From an uncultured Propionibacteriaceae bacterium (GTDB lineage Bacteria > Actinomycetota > Actinomycetes > Propionibacteriales > Propionibacteriaceae), in contig CAMDZW010000033.1 in NCBI GenBank assembly GCA_945911015.1, positions 1-41,367 on the forward strand: a stretch of 41,367 nt of DNA, read 5' to 3'. Made by a program: the position numbers and the translations under genes. Under the pieces are notes generated by a model. The model saw only the letters and a list, made by a program, of their open reading frames with translations, was not told where the DNA came from and did no database searches. Below are positions 1 through 7,209 of the stretch, piece by piece (positions within the stretch are counted from its first letter, which is position 1; each line of letters starts with the position of its first letter).

Positions 1-122
1 TGGGTGACCTGCTCCTTGGCCTTGCGGTAGAGGCGGGAGCGCTGGCCGCGGTAGCCGGACGCCTGGTCCAGGATTTCGCGGCGCTTCTTGCGGGCGTTGA
101 CGGAACGCTTGACGCGTGCCAT
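1..122 (-). CDS. rplT: 50S ribosomal protein L20, N-terminal part (cut by window edge)
   Basis: The minus strand reads [19 protein letters not shown] followed by [18 protein letters not shown], the conserved N-terminus of L20, a primary 23S rRNA-binding protein of the large subunit. The start is the ATG at 122. Only about 40 residues lie in the window. It is the third gene of the classic infC-rpmI-rplT operon, 115 bp after rpmI. In many bacteria L20 represses this operon by binding the leader mRNA; I see no obvious L20-binding mimic here and only note the 115-bp gap. Confidence 0.97.
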   Translation of the reverse strand, partial: MARVKRSVNARKKRREILDQASGYRGQRSRLYRKAKEQVT

Positions 123-237
123 GGGTACTTCTCCTCGTGAATGTGGCGTCCGGCCGGATCAATCGCGGCGCGGGCTCCGATGCGTGGTCAGGGGTGGCCG
201 ATCGCCTGGCCCAGATGGCTCAGCGACCGGCGGAGGC

Positions 238-435
238 TCACTTGCCGAGCAGCTTCTTGGCGATCTTGGAGTCTGCCTTGGAGAGCTCCTTGTTGCCTTC
301 GAGGCGACGGTTGGTGATCTTGGAGGACATGTGCTCGTTCAGGTGGGCCTTGCCCGCCCGACGATGCATGACCTTGCCGGTCCCGGTGATCTTGAACCGA
401 CGCTTCGCACCGGTGTGGGTCTTCATCTTCGGCAT
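238..435 (-). CDS. rpmI: 50S ribosomal protein L35
   Basis: A 65-residue basic protein starting [20 protein letters not shown] and ending KKLLGK, the full usual length of bacterial L35, a small large-subunit protein. A short AGGA Shine-Dalgarno core lies upstream of the ATG at 435. It sits between infC (82 bp upstream) and rplT (115 bp downstream) on the minus strand. The gap to infC contains a perfect 7-bp hairpin with a CGAG loop at 464-481, which could stabilise the message end of infC or tune rpmI translation. The assignment is secure from sequence and order. Confidence 0.97.
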   Translation of the reverse strand: MPKMKTHTGAKRRFKITGTGKVMHRRAGKAHLNEHMSSKITNRRLEGNKELSKADSKIAKKLLGK

Positions 436-463
436 GGTGTTCCTGCCGCTCCTTCGTCGTGTT

Positions 464-481
464 CACCGCCCGAGGGCGGTG
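464..481 (-). promoter_or_regulatory. intercistronic hairpin between infC and rpmI
   Basis: CACCGCC and GGCGGTG form a perfect 7-bp stem around a four-base loop in the infC-rpmI gap. No T run follows on the minus strand, so it is not a typical terminator. An mRNA-stabilising or translation-tuning hairpin is possible; its function is inferred. Confidence 0.35.
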
Positions 482-517
482 GTGTCCCGGACCGAGGTGA
501 TTCGGCCGGGGTGGACA

Positions 518-1207
518 TCACAGATCGATGTCGGGGTCCATGTTGTCGGCTGGGCCGCGCTTCTTCTTCTTGGGCTCGCCGGCATGGGCTTGGGCACGAT
601 GCTCGGCGAGTTCGCTCTGCTCGGCCTCCTGATCCGCCTTGCGAACAGCTGCCCGCTCGTCACGCTCAGCCTGGACGTCGGCCTTGGCTTCAGTCTTCTT
701 CCGGGTCGGTCCGAGCACCATCAGCATGTTGCGACCGTCCTGCTTGGGCGAGGACTCGACGAACCCGAACTCCTCGACATCAGCGGCGAGCCGACGGAGC
801 AGGTTGAAGCCGAGTTCGGGGCGCGACTGCTCGCGGCCACGGAACATGATGGTGATCTTGACCTTGTCGCCAGCCTTCAGGAAGCGGACGACGTGGCCCT
901 TCTTGGTCTCGTAGTCGTGGTCGTCGATCTTGGGGCGGAGCTTCATCTCCTTGACCACGGTGTTGGTCTGGTTCCGCCGGGCGTCACGGGCCTTCTGGGC
1001 GTTCTCGTACTTGAACTTGCCGTAGTCCATGAGCTTGGCGACGGGCGGACGCGCCTGCGCGGCCACCTCGACCAGGTCCAGATCCTGGTCACGGGCGAGA
1101 CGGAGCGCGTCAGCGGTCGACACGATGCCGACCTGCTCGCCGGCCGGTCCGACGAGGCGAACCTCGGGGACGCGGATCCGTTCGTTGATGCGCGGTTCAG
1201 TGCTGAT
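518..1207 (-). CDS. infC: translation initiation factor IF-3, apparent AUC start, long acidic/basic C-terminal tail
   Basis: IF-3 binds the 30S subunit and enforces correct initiator tRNA and start-codon choice. The N-terminal domain motif ([20 protein letters not shown]), the linker with DYGKFKYE, and the C-terminal domain ([27 protein letters not shown]) are all present. The first ATG or GTG in frame (GTG at 1123) would delete the conserved first 28 residues. Going upstream, the family sequence begins at an ATC at 1207, preceded at 4 nt by AGGAGG, and no ATG, GTG or TTG occurs in frame there. I therefore take AUC as the start, giving 229 residues. The last ~50 residues form a charged tail ([11 protein letters not shown] to [17 protein letters not shown]) beyond the usual ~180-residue length. 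It is the first gene of infC-rpmI-rplT. Confidence 0.93.
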   Translation of the reverse strand: MSTEPRINERIRVPEVRLVGPAGEQVGIVSTADALRLARDQDLDLVEVAAQARPPVAKLMDYGKFKYENAQKARDARRNQTNTVVKEMKLRPKIDDHDYETKKGHVVRFLKAGDKVKITIMFRGREQSRPELGFNLLRRLAADVEEFGFVESSPKQDGRNMLMVLGPTRKKTEAKADVQAERDERAAVRKADQEAEQSELAEHRAQAHAGEPKKKKRGPADNMDPDIDL

Positions 1208-1217
1208 GAGTCCTCCT
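1208..1217 (-). promoter_or_regulatory. strong ribosome binding site fixing the infC AUC start
   Basis: The minus strand reads AGGAGG then ACTC then ATC. The near-perfect Shine-Dalgarno sequence at optimal distance from ATC, together with the conserved N-terminal protein sequence starting there, decides the start of infC in the absence of a standard start codon. Confidence 0.75.
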
Positions 1218-1269
1218 GGGTGATGTTGATCGGTTCCCGCGGCTGGCGATGGCCTCCCGAAACGACGAA

Positions 1270-1293
1270 AGGCCCCCGTACGAACGGAGGCCT
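1270..1293 (-). terminator. terminator-like attenuator hairpin in the infC leader
   Basis: On the minus strand AGGCCTCCG and CGGGGGCCT pair over 9 bp (one G-U) around the loop TTCGTA, and TTTCGTCGTT follows. The hairpin lies 63 nt upstream of the infC start and 2 nt after the stop of a small upstream ORF (1296-1340). Position and shape suggest transcription attenuation of the IF-3 operon. The T tract is interrupted, so its efficiency as an intrinsic terminator is uncertain. Confidence 0.5.
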
Positions 1294-1295
1294 GA

Positions 1296-1340
1296 TCATG
1301 ACAGCAACAGTCCCTTCCCTGACGGGAAGGCCATCGTCAT
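1296..1340 (-). CDS. possible 14-codon leader peptide upstream of infC
   Basis: The minus strand has an ATG at 1340, a possible weak ribosome site (GGCAGG) just upstream, and an uninterrupted reading [14 protein letters not shown] ending in TGA immediately before the terminator-like hairpin at 1270-1293. A second hairpin (CCTTCCC GTCA GGGAAGG, 1313-1330) lies inside it. The arrangement of a short ORF, then a hairpin, then a translation-factor gene resembles a ribosome-mediated attenuator. An ORF this short can occur by chance, so the call rests on the context. Confidence 0.35.
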   Translation of the reverse strand: MTMAFPSGKGLLLS

Positions 1341-1520
1341 CGACCTGCCAGCTGCTCAAGAGCGCCAGTCAGGTGGGAGATCAGGTCTCCACTTGTCCGG
1401 GATCACACCGTCAACGACGGGCGAACCATCCGACACTCTATCAGGACAGGCGGGTACCACGCCACTTCACCTCGAGCCAGTACGGTACCAATCACGATCC
1501 GACCAACCGGAGGTCTTCCG

Positions 1521-3020
1521 ATGTCGTTCACCGTCACACCGCAGGAGGCGGCCGGCCCCCTCGTTCTGGCCCTGGACGTCGGTTCGACCGGCACCCGGGG
1601 TGGTCTCTTCGACGCAGCCAGCCGGCCCGTCGACGGCCACCGGTTCAAGGTGAGACACCAGTTCACCACAGCCACCGACGGCACATCGACCATCGATGCC
1701 GACCAGATCGTTGCCGAGATTGTGCAGGTGATCGAGACGGTGTGCCGCAAGTGGCGGGACAGCAAGGGCAAGGCGGCCATCGCCGGCGTCGGGATCGACA
1801 CCTTCGCCTCCTCCTTGGTCGGGGTCAGCGGCGGTGGCACAGCCATCACGCCCTGCATCACCTATGCCGATGCCCGGTGTGCTGACCAGGTGGTCGAGTT
1901 GCGCGGCGAGGTCGACGAGGCCGTCGTCCAGCAGCGCACCGGCACCCGGATCCACACCAGCTACCTGTTGGCCCGGTTCCGCTGGTTGGCCGCCGAGCAT
2001 CCGAAACTGTGGCGCAAGGCCACCCGCTGGCTCTCGCTGAGTGAATACGTCCACCTCAAGCTCACCGGCACGACTGCGGCCGGCACCTCGGTCGCGGCGT
2101 GGACCGGCCTACTGGACCGGCGCACCGCTGACTGGGACCCGATCCTGCTGTCCCTGGCCGGAGCGAGCGCGGAGCAACTCTCCCCCGTACAGCATCCCGA
2201 TCAGCCCCTGACCGGCCTCACCAACCAGCAGTTGGGTGCCAAGACCTGGGCCATGCTGGCCGAGGCTCACTGGACCCCGGGCATCAGTGACGGCCACGCG
2301 AGCAATGTCGGAGCCGGCGGCACCGACCCGTCATCGGCCGTGATCGCCGCAGCCACCTCGGGCGCGATGCGGGTGATGGTCGACCATGTCCCCGATGAGG
2401 TCGGCTCAGGACTGTGGTGCTACCGGGTCGACGCCCAGCGCAGCATCGTCGGAGGTGCGCTCAATGATGTGGGCCGGGCGGTGAGCTGGCTCGAATCGAC
2501 CGTCCAGCTGCCCGATGCCGATGCCTTGGCCGCCCTGTTGCGCCAGGACCCGGATCCCGACATCCCGCTGGTGCTGCCCTTCCTCAGTGGCGAACGGTCC
2601 ACCGGATGGGCCGGCCGCGCCCGCGCCATCATCACCGGTCTCGGTGCCGCCCACGACGGGGCAGCCCTGGCTCGCGGCATGTTCGAGGGGATCGCGCTCA
2701 GCTATGCCCGGGTCGCCGCACAGCTGCGCGCGGTGGCCGGCTCTCCGCAACAGATCCTCGCCTCGGGCCGGATCAGCGCCGACCTACCGGACCTGCTGCC
2801 GGTGCTCGCCGATGCAGTGCAGGCTCCGATCACCCCGGTCGTCATCAAACGATCCACCCTGCATGGCACTGCGCTGGTCACACTGGACGCAGTCGCCCCC
2901 ACGGTCGTACGGGCAGAGCCCACGGCGGCGGAGACGGTCGAGCCGCATGTGGACCGCGCCGGATACTACGAGCGGCGGCTGGCCGAGTTCGAGAAGGTCT
3001 ACGCGGCGCTGGTCCACTGA
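1521..3020 (+). CDS. FGGY-family carbohydrate kinase (gluconate/xylulose kinase-like)
   Basis: A 499-residue cytosolic sugar kinase of the ASKHA fold. The first phosphate-binding loop is at about residues 19-31 (DVGSTGTRGGLFD). The second domain has GISDGHASNVGAGG with the probable catalytic base near D257, and a C-terminal adenosine motif near LASGRISADLPDLLPVLADAVQAP. The length matches the FGGY family. Substrate cannot be read from sequence; the N-terminal GST(G/T)TR form recalls gluconate-kinase-like members. The ATG at 1521 has GGAGG at good spacing. It is divergent from infC and converges on the minus-strand gene ending at 3024, with only 3 bp between the stops. No sugar transporter lies next to it, so the pathway is unknown. 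Confidence 0.85.
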   Translation: MSFTVTPQEAAGPLVLALDVGSTGTRGGLFDAASRPVDGHRFKVRHQFTTATDGTSTIDADQIVAEIVQVIETVCRKWRDSKGKAAIAGVGIDTFASSLVGVSGGGTAITPCITYADARCADQVVELRGEVDEAVVQQRTGTRIHTSYLLARFRWLAAEHPKLWRKATRWLSLSEYVHLKLTGTTAAGTSVAAWTGLLDRRTADWDPILLSLAGASAEQLSPVQHPDQPLTGLTNQQLGAKTWAMLAEAHWTPGISDGHASNVGAGGTDPSSAVIAAATSGAMRVMVDHVPDEVGSGLWCYRVDAQRSIVGGALNDVGRAVSWLESTVQLPDADALAALLRQDPDPDIPLVLPFLSGERSTGWAGRARAIITGLGAAHDGAALARGMFEGIALSYARVAAQLRAVAGSPQQILASGRISADLPDLLPVLADAVQAPITPVVIKRSTLHGTALVTLDAVAPTVVRAEPTAAETVEPHVDRAGYYERRLAEFEKVYAALVH

Positions 3021-3023
3021 CAC

Positions 3024-4118
3024 TCACCAGTCGTCCACGGCTGCCTGTTCCTCGGCGAGAAAGGTGGCTTCACCGGCAAGCCGGGACCGGACGAAGTCCC
3101 GGATCCGCTCTCGTGCGGTGCTGTGGTCACCGCGGCGTGGGCCGATCCCGGCGACCAGTTGGTGCCAGGGCAGGGTCCAGGCCAAGGCGGGTTCGATCGG
3201 GAGTTCGAGCGTGGCCCTGCCCGCGCCGTCCAGAGTGGCGGTGGCTCCGACTCCGGATCGATCCTGTGGGTCGAGCGGCGGGGACCAGACCCACACAGCC
3301 AGACCGGTCGGATCAGCCCCGGTGAGCAGCTGGGCGGCGAGGTCCACCCGTACGGTCTGGGCAATGTCGACCGACCAGCGCAGCGAGCCCTCGGCTGCGT
3401 CGAAGATGCCGGGAGGCACCGCAGCCCAGTCGATCGAGGACCGGCCGTGTGCCACCGCGGTGCTGGAGCCGGAGGCCGTACCACCGGCGGCGAGGGCATA
3501 GTCGTCGCGGCGGGCGACGGCCAGGGTCCCGGCTCGTACGGCATCGAGCTCGGTCTGGGTCCAGTGCGGGACCCATTCATCGGGGAGCTCGGCGACCAGG
3601 GCGCCAGCAGCGGGCACGGCAGCCACCACTTGTGCCACCTCGGTTGCTGACACCGTGGCGAGGAGATCGGGTTCGCTGTCCCACCGGTCACCGAGGATCG
3701 CATCACAGTGCACCGTCAGCACGGCGAGTTCGAGGGCGAGCAGCACCGGATCCAGCGCGGGAATGTCTGTGGTGGGGCTCGTCGGCCACCACTGCCGGAG
3801 CCAGTGTCCGAGTCCGAGTCGTTGCACCCGGGCGATCTCATCGGCGTCGATCGCAGCCTCGATCGCGCCGGGTCGCCCCTCCGTGATCGCTGTGTGGACA
3901 GCAATGTGGGCCTGCGGACCGATCCAGCGCCACAGCCAGTCGGCTTCGTCGACATCGGTGAGCGTGAGAGTCGGCCACCGGCCCGGTGCCGCGTCGAGAG
4001 GCCAGACGGCCACGGCACCGGCAAGCTCGACCACGACCTGTTCGTACGGTTCGGGGTTCGGATCCGCCAGTGGTGTCGTGGTGAGGGTCCACAGGCCGTC
4101 GACCGGGGTGAGGTTCAT
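3024..4118 (-). CDS. uncharacterised protein A of the CHAT/TPR cluster
   Basis: A 364-residue protein that I do not recognise. It is rich in Trp (DEADWLWRWIG, HWLRQWWP, VWVWSPPLDPQD), has no signal peptide or membrane segment, and reads as a helical first half and a more beta-like C-terminal third (ATATLDGAGRATLELPIEPALAWTLPWHQLVAGIGP), ending in a charged helix. Its ATG overlaps the TGA of the gene upstream (4115-5365) in an ATGA arrangement, so the two are translationally coupled and probably act together. The pair is transcribed away from the TPR/membrane/CHAT genes. A role as a regulator, substrate or effector partner of the CHAT protease is inference from neighbourhood only. Confidence 0.8.
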   Translation of the reverse strand: MNLTPVDGLWTLTTTPLADPNPEPYEQVVVELAGAVAVWPLDAAPGRWPTLTLTDVDEADWLWRWIGPQAHIAVHTAITEGRPGAIEAAIDADEIARVQRLGLGHWLRQWWPTSPTTDIPALDPVLLALELAVLTVHCDAILGDRWDSEPDLLATVSATEVAQVVAAVPAAGALVAELPDEWVPHWTQTELDAVRAGTLAVARRDDYALAAGGTASGSSTAVAHGRSSIDWAAVPPGIFDAAEGSLRWSVDIAQTVRVDLAAQLLTGADPTGLAVWVWSPPLDPQDRSGVGATATLDGAGRATLELPIEPALAWTLPWHQLVAGIGPRRGDHSTARERIRDFVRSRLAGEATFLAEEQAAVDDW

Positions 4119-5365
4119 GCGGCACGCTCCAGGGCCGTGCGGATGCGGGTGCGTTGGTCCAGGCTGACCGACCGAGCGATGCCGGTGACCAGGGTGTGCC
4201 AGTCCTGCACGTCATCGGTGACGTCGAGACCGTGCAGACGGACCCACAGGCGGGACAGGTAGGGCTGGGCGAAGGAGCCGAGCGCATCAACAACCTGTTG
4301 CTGGACCGGGTGGATCGGTCCCCCCTCGGCCAGCAGGCGACGGCTGTGCAGGACGTAGGCCTCCTTGCGGAGCCGGGCCTCGATCTCACGCGCTGGTCCG
4401 CGTGCGGTCGAGGTCGTGGCGAGGGGGCGGAGCTGGCCGGCAATGACCACGCCGATGACCAGGGTGGCGCGGAGCTCGGGGTCATGGAGTCCGAACGGGG
4501 CTCGCGCGCGGTCCAGCTCAGTCTCGACGATCTCGTCGACCGAGCCGTCGACCGGACCCCGTCTGAGGGCGGCCAGCACCCGGGTCCGCAGGCTTCGGTC
4601 CAATGGCAGCATCTCGTCCCCGGCCGGCATGATCGATGGTGGGTCCACGGGGTCGTGGGCCGACAGCGCCACAGCCGGAACGTCGAGGGCGGAGGCGAGG
4701 GCAGCCAGGGCCCCCCGGTGGCTCTTGAGTGCCTCACCCAGATGGGCAACGGCTTCCTTGTCCAGGTGTGGCTTTCCAGATTCCTCAACCAGGACGCCGA
4801 TTCCGGCAGCCACGGCGGCCACGGCCACATCCGGATCAACCGCGGGTCCGGTGGTCCATGCGGTCGCGAGCCGGCAGGCGAGGTCATCGCGTACGGCATC
4901 GAGATGGGTGGTGACCTCAGCCGGGTCCAGGTCGCCGGAGGGGTGGACGTCGTCGAGGGTCTGGGCTGCAACCACGCCCGGGGACGGCTGGTCGGCGACC
5001 GGGCCGTGGCTGTGGGCAAGCTCCCAGGCGCGGGGAAAGTACAGCTCCTGCGGATTGCCCGATCGGATGCCGCGAGCCCGGCGGACCTGTTTGAGCACCC
5101 CGTACCACCGGTCCGTGGCCCACAGCAGCTGTGCATGGTCGGCGATGAGGGCGGTGAGCTGGGCGGCGGCGTCCGGGCCAAGAAGGGGTCGGGCGAGCTC
5201 GGGGTGCAGTTTGGGCCGCACGATCAGCGGGTCGATCAGACACTTCACGGTGCGGGCCAGCGGGGCCCCGTCCCGTCCGGACAACACCGAATCCGCCAGC
5301 CCGGCGCTACGCCAAGCCTGGTCGAGGACGACACGACGCGGCAGGGTCACGCTGTCGCTGGTCAT
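4115..5365 (-). CDS. uncharacterised protein B of the CHAT/TPR cluster
   Basis: The start is the ATG at 5365, with CAGGAGA about 7 nt upstream. The frame stays open far upstream antisense to the TPR gene, but that extension has no ribosome site and opposes a clear protein. The 416-residue product is soluble and mostly helical and alanine-rich (for example PDVAVAAVAAGIGVLVEESG, LRTRVLAALRRGPVDGSVDEIVE, QQQVVDALGSFAQPYLSRLW). I see no catalytic motif and recognise no family. Its stop overlaps the start of the 364-residue gene, and its start lies only 33 bp from the divergent TPR gene. This very tight divergent arrangement suggests co-regulation with the TPR/CHAT genes. Function is unknown. Confidence 0.8.
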   Translation of the reverse strand: MTSDSVTLPRRVVLDQAWRSAGLADSVLSGRDGAPLARTVKCLIDPLIVRPKLHPELARPLLGPDAAAQLTALIADHAQLLWATDRWYGVLKQVRRARGIRSGNPQELYFPRAWELAHSHGPVADQPSPGVVAAQTLDDVHPSGDLDPAEVTTHLDAVRDDLACRLATAWTTGPAVDPDVAVAAVAAGIGVLVEESGKPHLDKEAVAHLGEALKSHRGALAALASALDVPAVALSAHDPVDPPSIMPAGDEMLPLDRSLRTRVLAALRRGPVDGSVDEIVETELDRARAPFGLHDPELRATLVIGVVIAGQLRPLATTSTARGPAREIEARLRKEAYVLHSRRLLAEGGPIHPVQQQVVDALGSFAQPYLSRLWVRLHGLDVTDDVQDWHTLVTGIARSVSLDQRTRIRTALERAA

Positions 5366-5386
5366 CGGCAGTCTCCTGAGGGTGGC

Positions 5387-5392
5387 TACGAT
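5387..5392 (+). promoter_or_regulatory. -10 box of a leaderless start for the TPR gene
   Basis: TACGAT lies 6 nt upstream of the ATG at 5399, the spacing that puts the transcription start at the A of the start codon. The gene has no good ribosome site, which fits a leaderless mRNA. The whole promoter overlaps the 33-bp gap and the beginning of the divergent gene. Confidence 0.55.
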
Positions 5393-5398
5393 CGGGCC

Positions 5399-7003
5399 AT
5401 GCCCGAACTCACCCCCGAGGCTATCGAAGTCCGTGACCTGGTCGTCGATGTGGCAGGCGCGCTGGACCGGCGCCGCGCGGCATGGCAGCCCGCGCTCGAC
5501 CGCGCTCGCGCGCTGGCCGCAACAATCACTGACCCCCTGTCGGGACCGGACGCGCGGATGCGGGTCGCCAACATCGATCATCTGCTGGCGCTGCGCGCCG
5601 GCGATCCGGCGGCGGCGATGACCCATCTCGACTCCTGTCTGGGCATCATCGACCAGCTGCGGGCCTGGCATCACGAGCACGATTCGGACCAGGCCGAACT
5701 GATCCGGCTCAACGACCATGAGTGGGGGGTGCGGCTCAACCGGTGCCAGGTCTGGCAGGCGCTCGGCGACTGGGACGAGGCCTGGGTCGACGTCGAGAGA
5801 TCGCTGGCGCTGGCCGAGGTGTCGTTGGAGCCGGCCAAGCACAAGGCGATGAGTCTGCTCTCGGCCAGTGCCATCAAACTCGAGACCGATCAGTTCGCCG
5901 ATGCGATCAGGTTGGCCGAGCAACAGGTCGAGCTGTCGCGACGGGACAGTCCGGACACGCTTGGTCAGGCCCTGCTGAGTCTGGCGCAGGCCCAGGCCCG
6001 CGTCGGCGCCTACGCCGATGCCTCGACCAGTGCCGAGCGGGCTGCGCCGCTGATCGCCGACGATGTCACCGCGATGGCGAGCCTGCACCAGCTGCGTGGC
6101 TTCCTGGCCATGGCAGGAAGGGACATGGCCGCAGCCGAGCGCCACTTCGCCGACCATGCCGACCACACCGCGCACCATGCCGAGGCCTTGACGCCCGACC
6201 ATCGCTCGGAGGCAGCCAAGAGTCGCGCCTTTCTCCTTCACTCCAAGGGAAAGCTCACCGAGGCGCGCCGCGAATACCAGGCCGAGGTGGAGCGCTCCCG
6301 GGAGTCCGGCGATCCGATCCGGCTCGCCGCCGCACTGTGCCAACTGTCCGGGGTCACCCAGGACATTGCGCTGTCGCGGATCACCTTTCGCTCGTCGTCG
6401 ATGCATGAGCAGGCCCTGGTCGAGGTGAACGAGGCACAGCAACATGCGGCGGCGGCGGATCGCCGGCATCTGGCTGCCGGCCTCGACGTGCAGTACGCCA
6501 AGTACATCGCCCAGTTTCACGAGACTGTGACTCGACGCAATGCCGACGCGATGGTGGCCGGACTCGAACGCTGCCTGGCCGCGACCGTCTTCCTGCACCG
6601 GTCGACCTTCCGGGTGCCGACTGCCCGGGGACGGCGCGCGATGGCCGAACGGCACACCAGCGAGGCCTTCGACATCTGCTTCGCCCTGGCCTTCCGGCTC
6701 GGTGTCAAGGAGCTCGTTGCCGAACTCATCGAGCTGCGCTGCGCAGCGGGGCAGTTCCAGTCCGAGGCAGCCGGTCCCACCGAGCCTGGTGCAGCCACTG
6801 TGGTCGAGCTCGACGATCTCGATGGACCCAATGCCTCGACCTTGGGTGGTGCTGCCGCTGGGGCCAGCCGTGTGCTCCTTGCTCCGCCACCGCCGTTGCT
6901 GTTCTCGCCGGAACGGGTTGTGCTCACCGAAGCCTTCGACAACGCCTCCCGTCGCTACGGGGTGCGCGGCCACGACGACCGGCCTGCCGTCGCCACCTGG
7001 TGA
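5399..7003 (+). CDS. tetratricopeptide-repeat protein of the CHAT cluster
   Basis: A 534-residue soluble protein built of helical hairpins. TPR-like units are visible at about residues 112-145 (ALGDWDEAWVDVERSLALAE), 152-182 (DQFADAIRLAEQQVELS), 190-222 (RVGAYADASTSAERAAPL), 230-262 (GRDMAAAERHFADH) and 272-306 (KGKLTEARREYQAEVERS). A proline-rich stretch (APPPPLLFSPERVVL) near the C-terminus is followed by a short helix. TPR arrays are the usual sensor or scaffold partners of CHAT proteases. I chose the ATG at 5399 because a TANNNT box lies 6 nt before it; the frame is open further upstream only as the antisense of the divergent gene. A 15-bp tandem repeat follows the stop and is discussed separately. 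Confidence 0.85.
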   Translation: MPELTPEAIEVRDLVVDVAGALDRRRAAWQPALDRARALAATITDPLSGPDARMRVANIDHLLALRAGDPAAAMTHLDSCLGIIDQLRAWHHEHDSDQAELIRLNDHEWGVRLNRCQVWQALGDWDEAWVDVERSLALAEVSLEPAKHKAMSLLSASAIKLETDQFADAIRLAEQQVELSRRDSPDTLGQALLSLAQAQARVGAYADASTSAERAAPLIADDVTAMASLHQLRGFLAMAGRDMAAAERHFADHADHTAHHAEALTPDHRSEAAKSRAFLLHSKGKLTEARREYQAEVERSRESGDPIRLAAALCQLSGVTQDIALSRITFRSSSMHEQALVEVNEAQQHAAAADRRHLAAGLDVQYAKYIAQFHETVTRRNADAMVAGLERCLAATVFLHRSTFRVPTARGRRAMAERHTSEAFDICFALAFRLGVKELVAELIELRCAAGQFQSEAAGPTEPGAATVVELDDLDGPNASTLGGAAAGASRVLLAPPPPLLFSPERVVLTEAFDNASRRYGVRGHDDRPAVATW

Positions 7004-7029
7004 GGCAAACGCTTCCCGTGCGGGACTGG

Positions 7030-7089
7030 GGTCGGGAGGCACGGGTTCGGGGAGCACGAGTTCGGGGAGCACGGGGTCGGGTGGCACGG
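7030..7089 (+). repeat. four tandem copies of a 15-bp repeat after the TPR gene
   Basis: Four head-to-tail 15-bp units fill 7030-7089: GGTCGGGAGGCACGG, GTTCGGGGAGCACGA, GTTCGGGGAGCACGG and GGTCGGGTGGCACGG. The unit is a multiple of three. One plus frame reads a Gly/Ser/Thr linker (GSGGT GSGST SSGST GSGGT) and the minus strand reads a Pro-rich one (VPPDP VLPEL VLPEP VPPDP). The repeat lies in the 206-bp gap between the TPR and membrane-protein genes. Confidence 0.85.
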
Positions 7090-7209
7090 CAACGATCGTG
7101 CCGGGCCGGTTGCGGCTACCGATCACAGGTCCGGGCGAGTTGACCCACGACAGGTTGATGACCTCCATTCGTGATCGGTAGGACATCTGCGGCGAGTTCA
7201 CTGACTGCC

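Larger units (their letters stand above)
1208..1520. other. 313-bp divergent intergenic region, infC leader and upstream of FGGY kinase
   Basis: This gap separates the start of infC (minus) from the start of the FGGY kinase (plus). It holds the infC ribosome site, the attenuator-like hairpin, the candidate leader peptide and, on the plus strand, a GGAGG 7 nt upstream of the ATG at 1521. I could not place a convincing -35/-10 pair for either direction. Confidence 0.6.

Noticed and set aside
464..481. infC-rpmI hairpin as an intrinsic terminator
   Set aside because: No T run follows and the downstream genes belong to the same operon.
116..1885. 589-residue plus-strand open frame across the start of the window
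   Set aside because: It runs antisense through rpmI and infC, whose protein sequences are unmistakable; a long antisense frame is common in high-GC DNA.
5366..7201. Minus-strand extension of the 4115-5365 gene to 7201 (1028 residues)
   Set aside because: The extension is antisense to a clear TPR protein, has no ribosome site, and a good ribosome site plus ATG exists at 5365.
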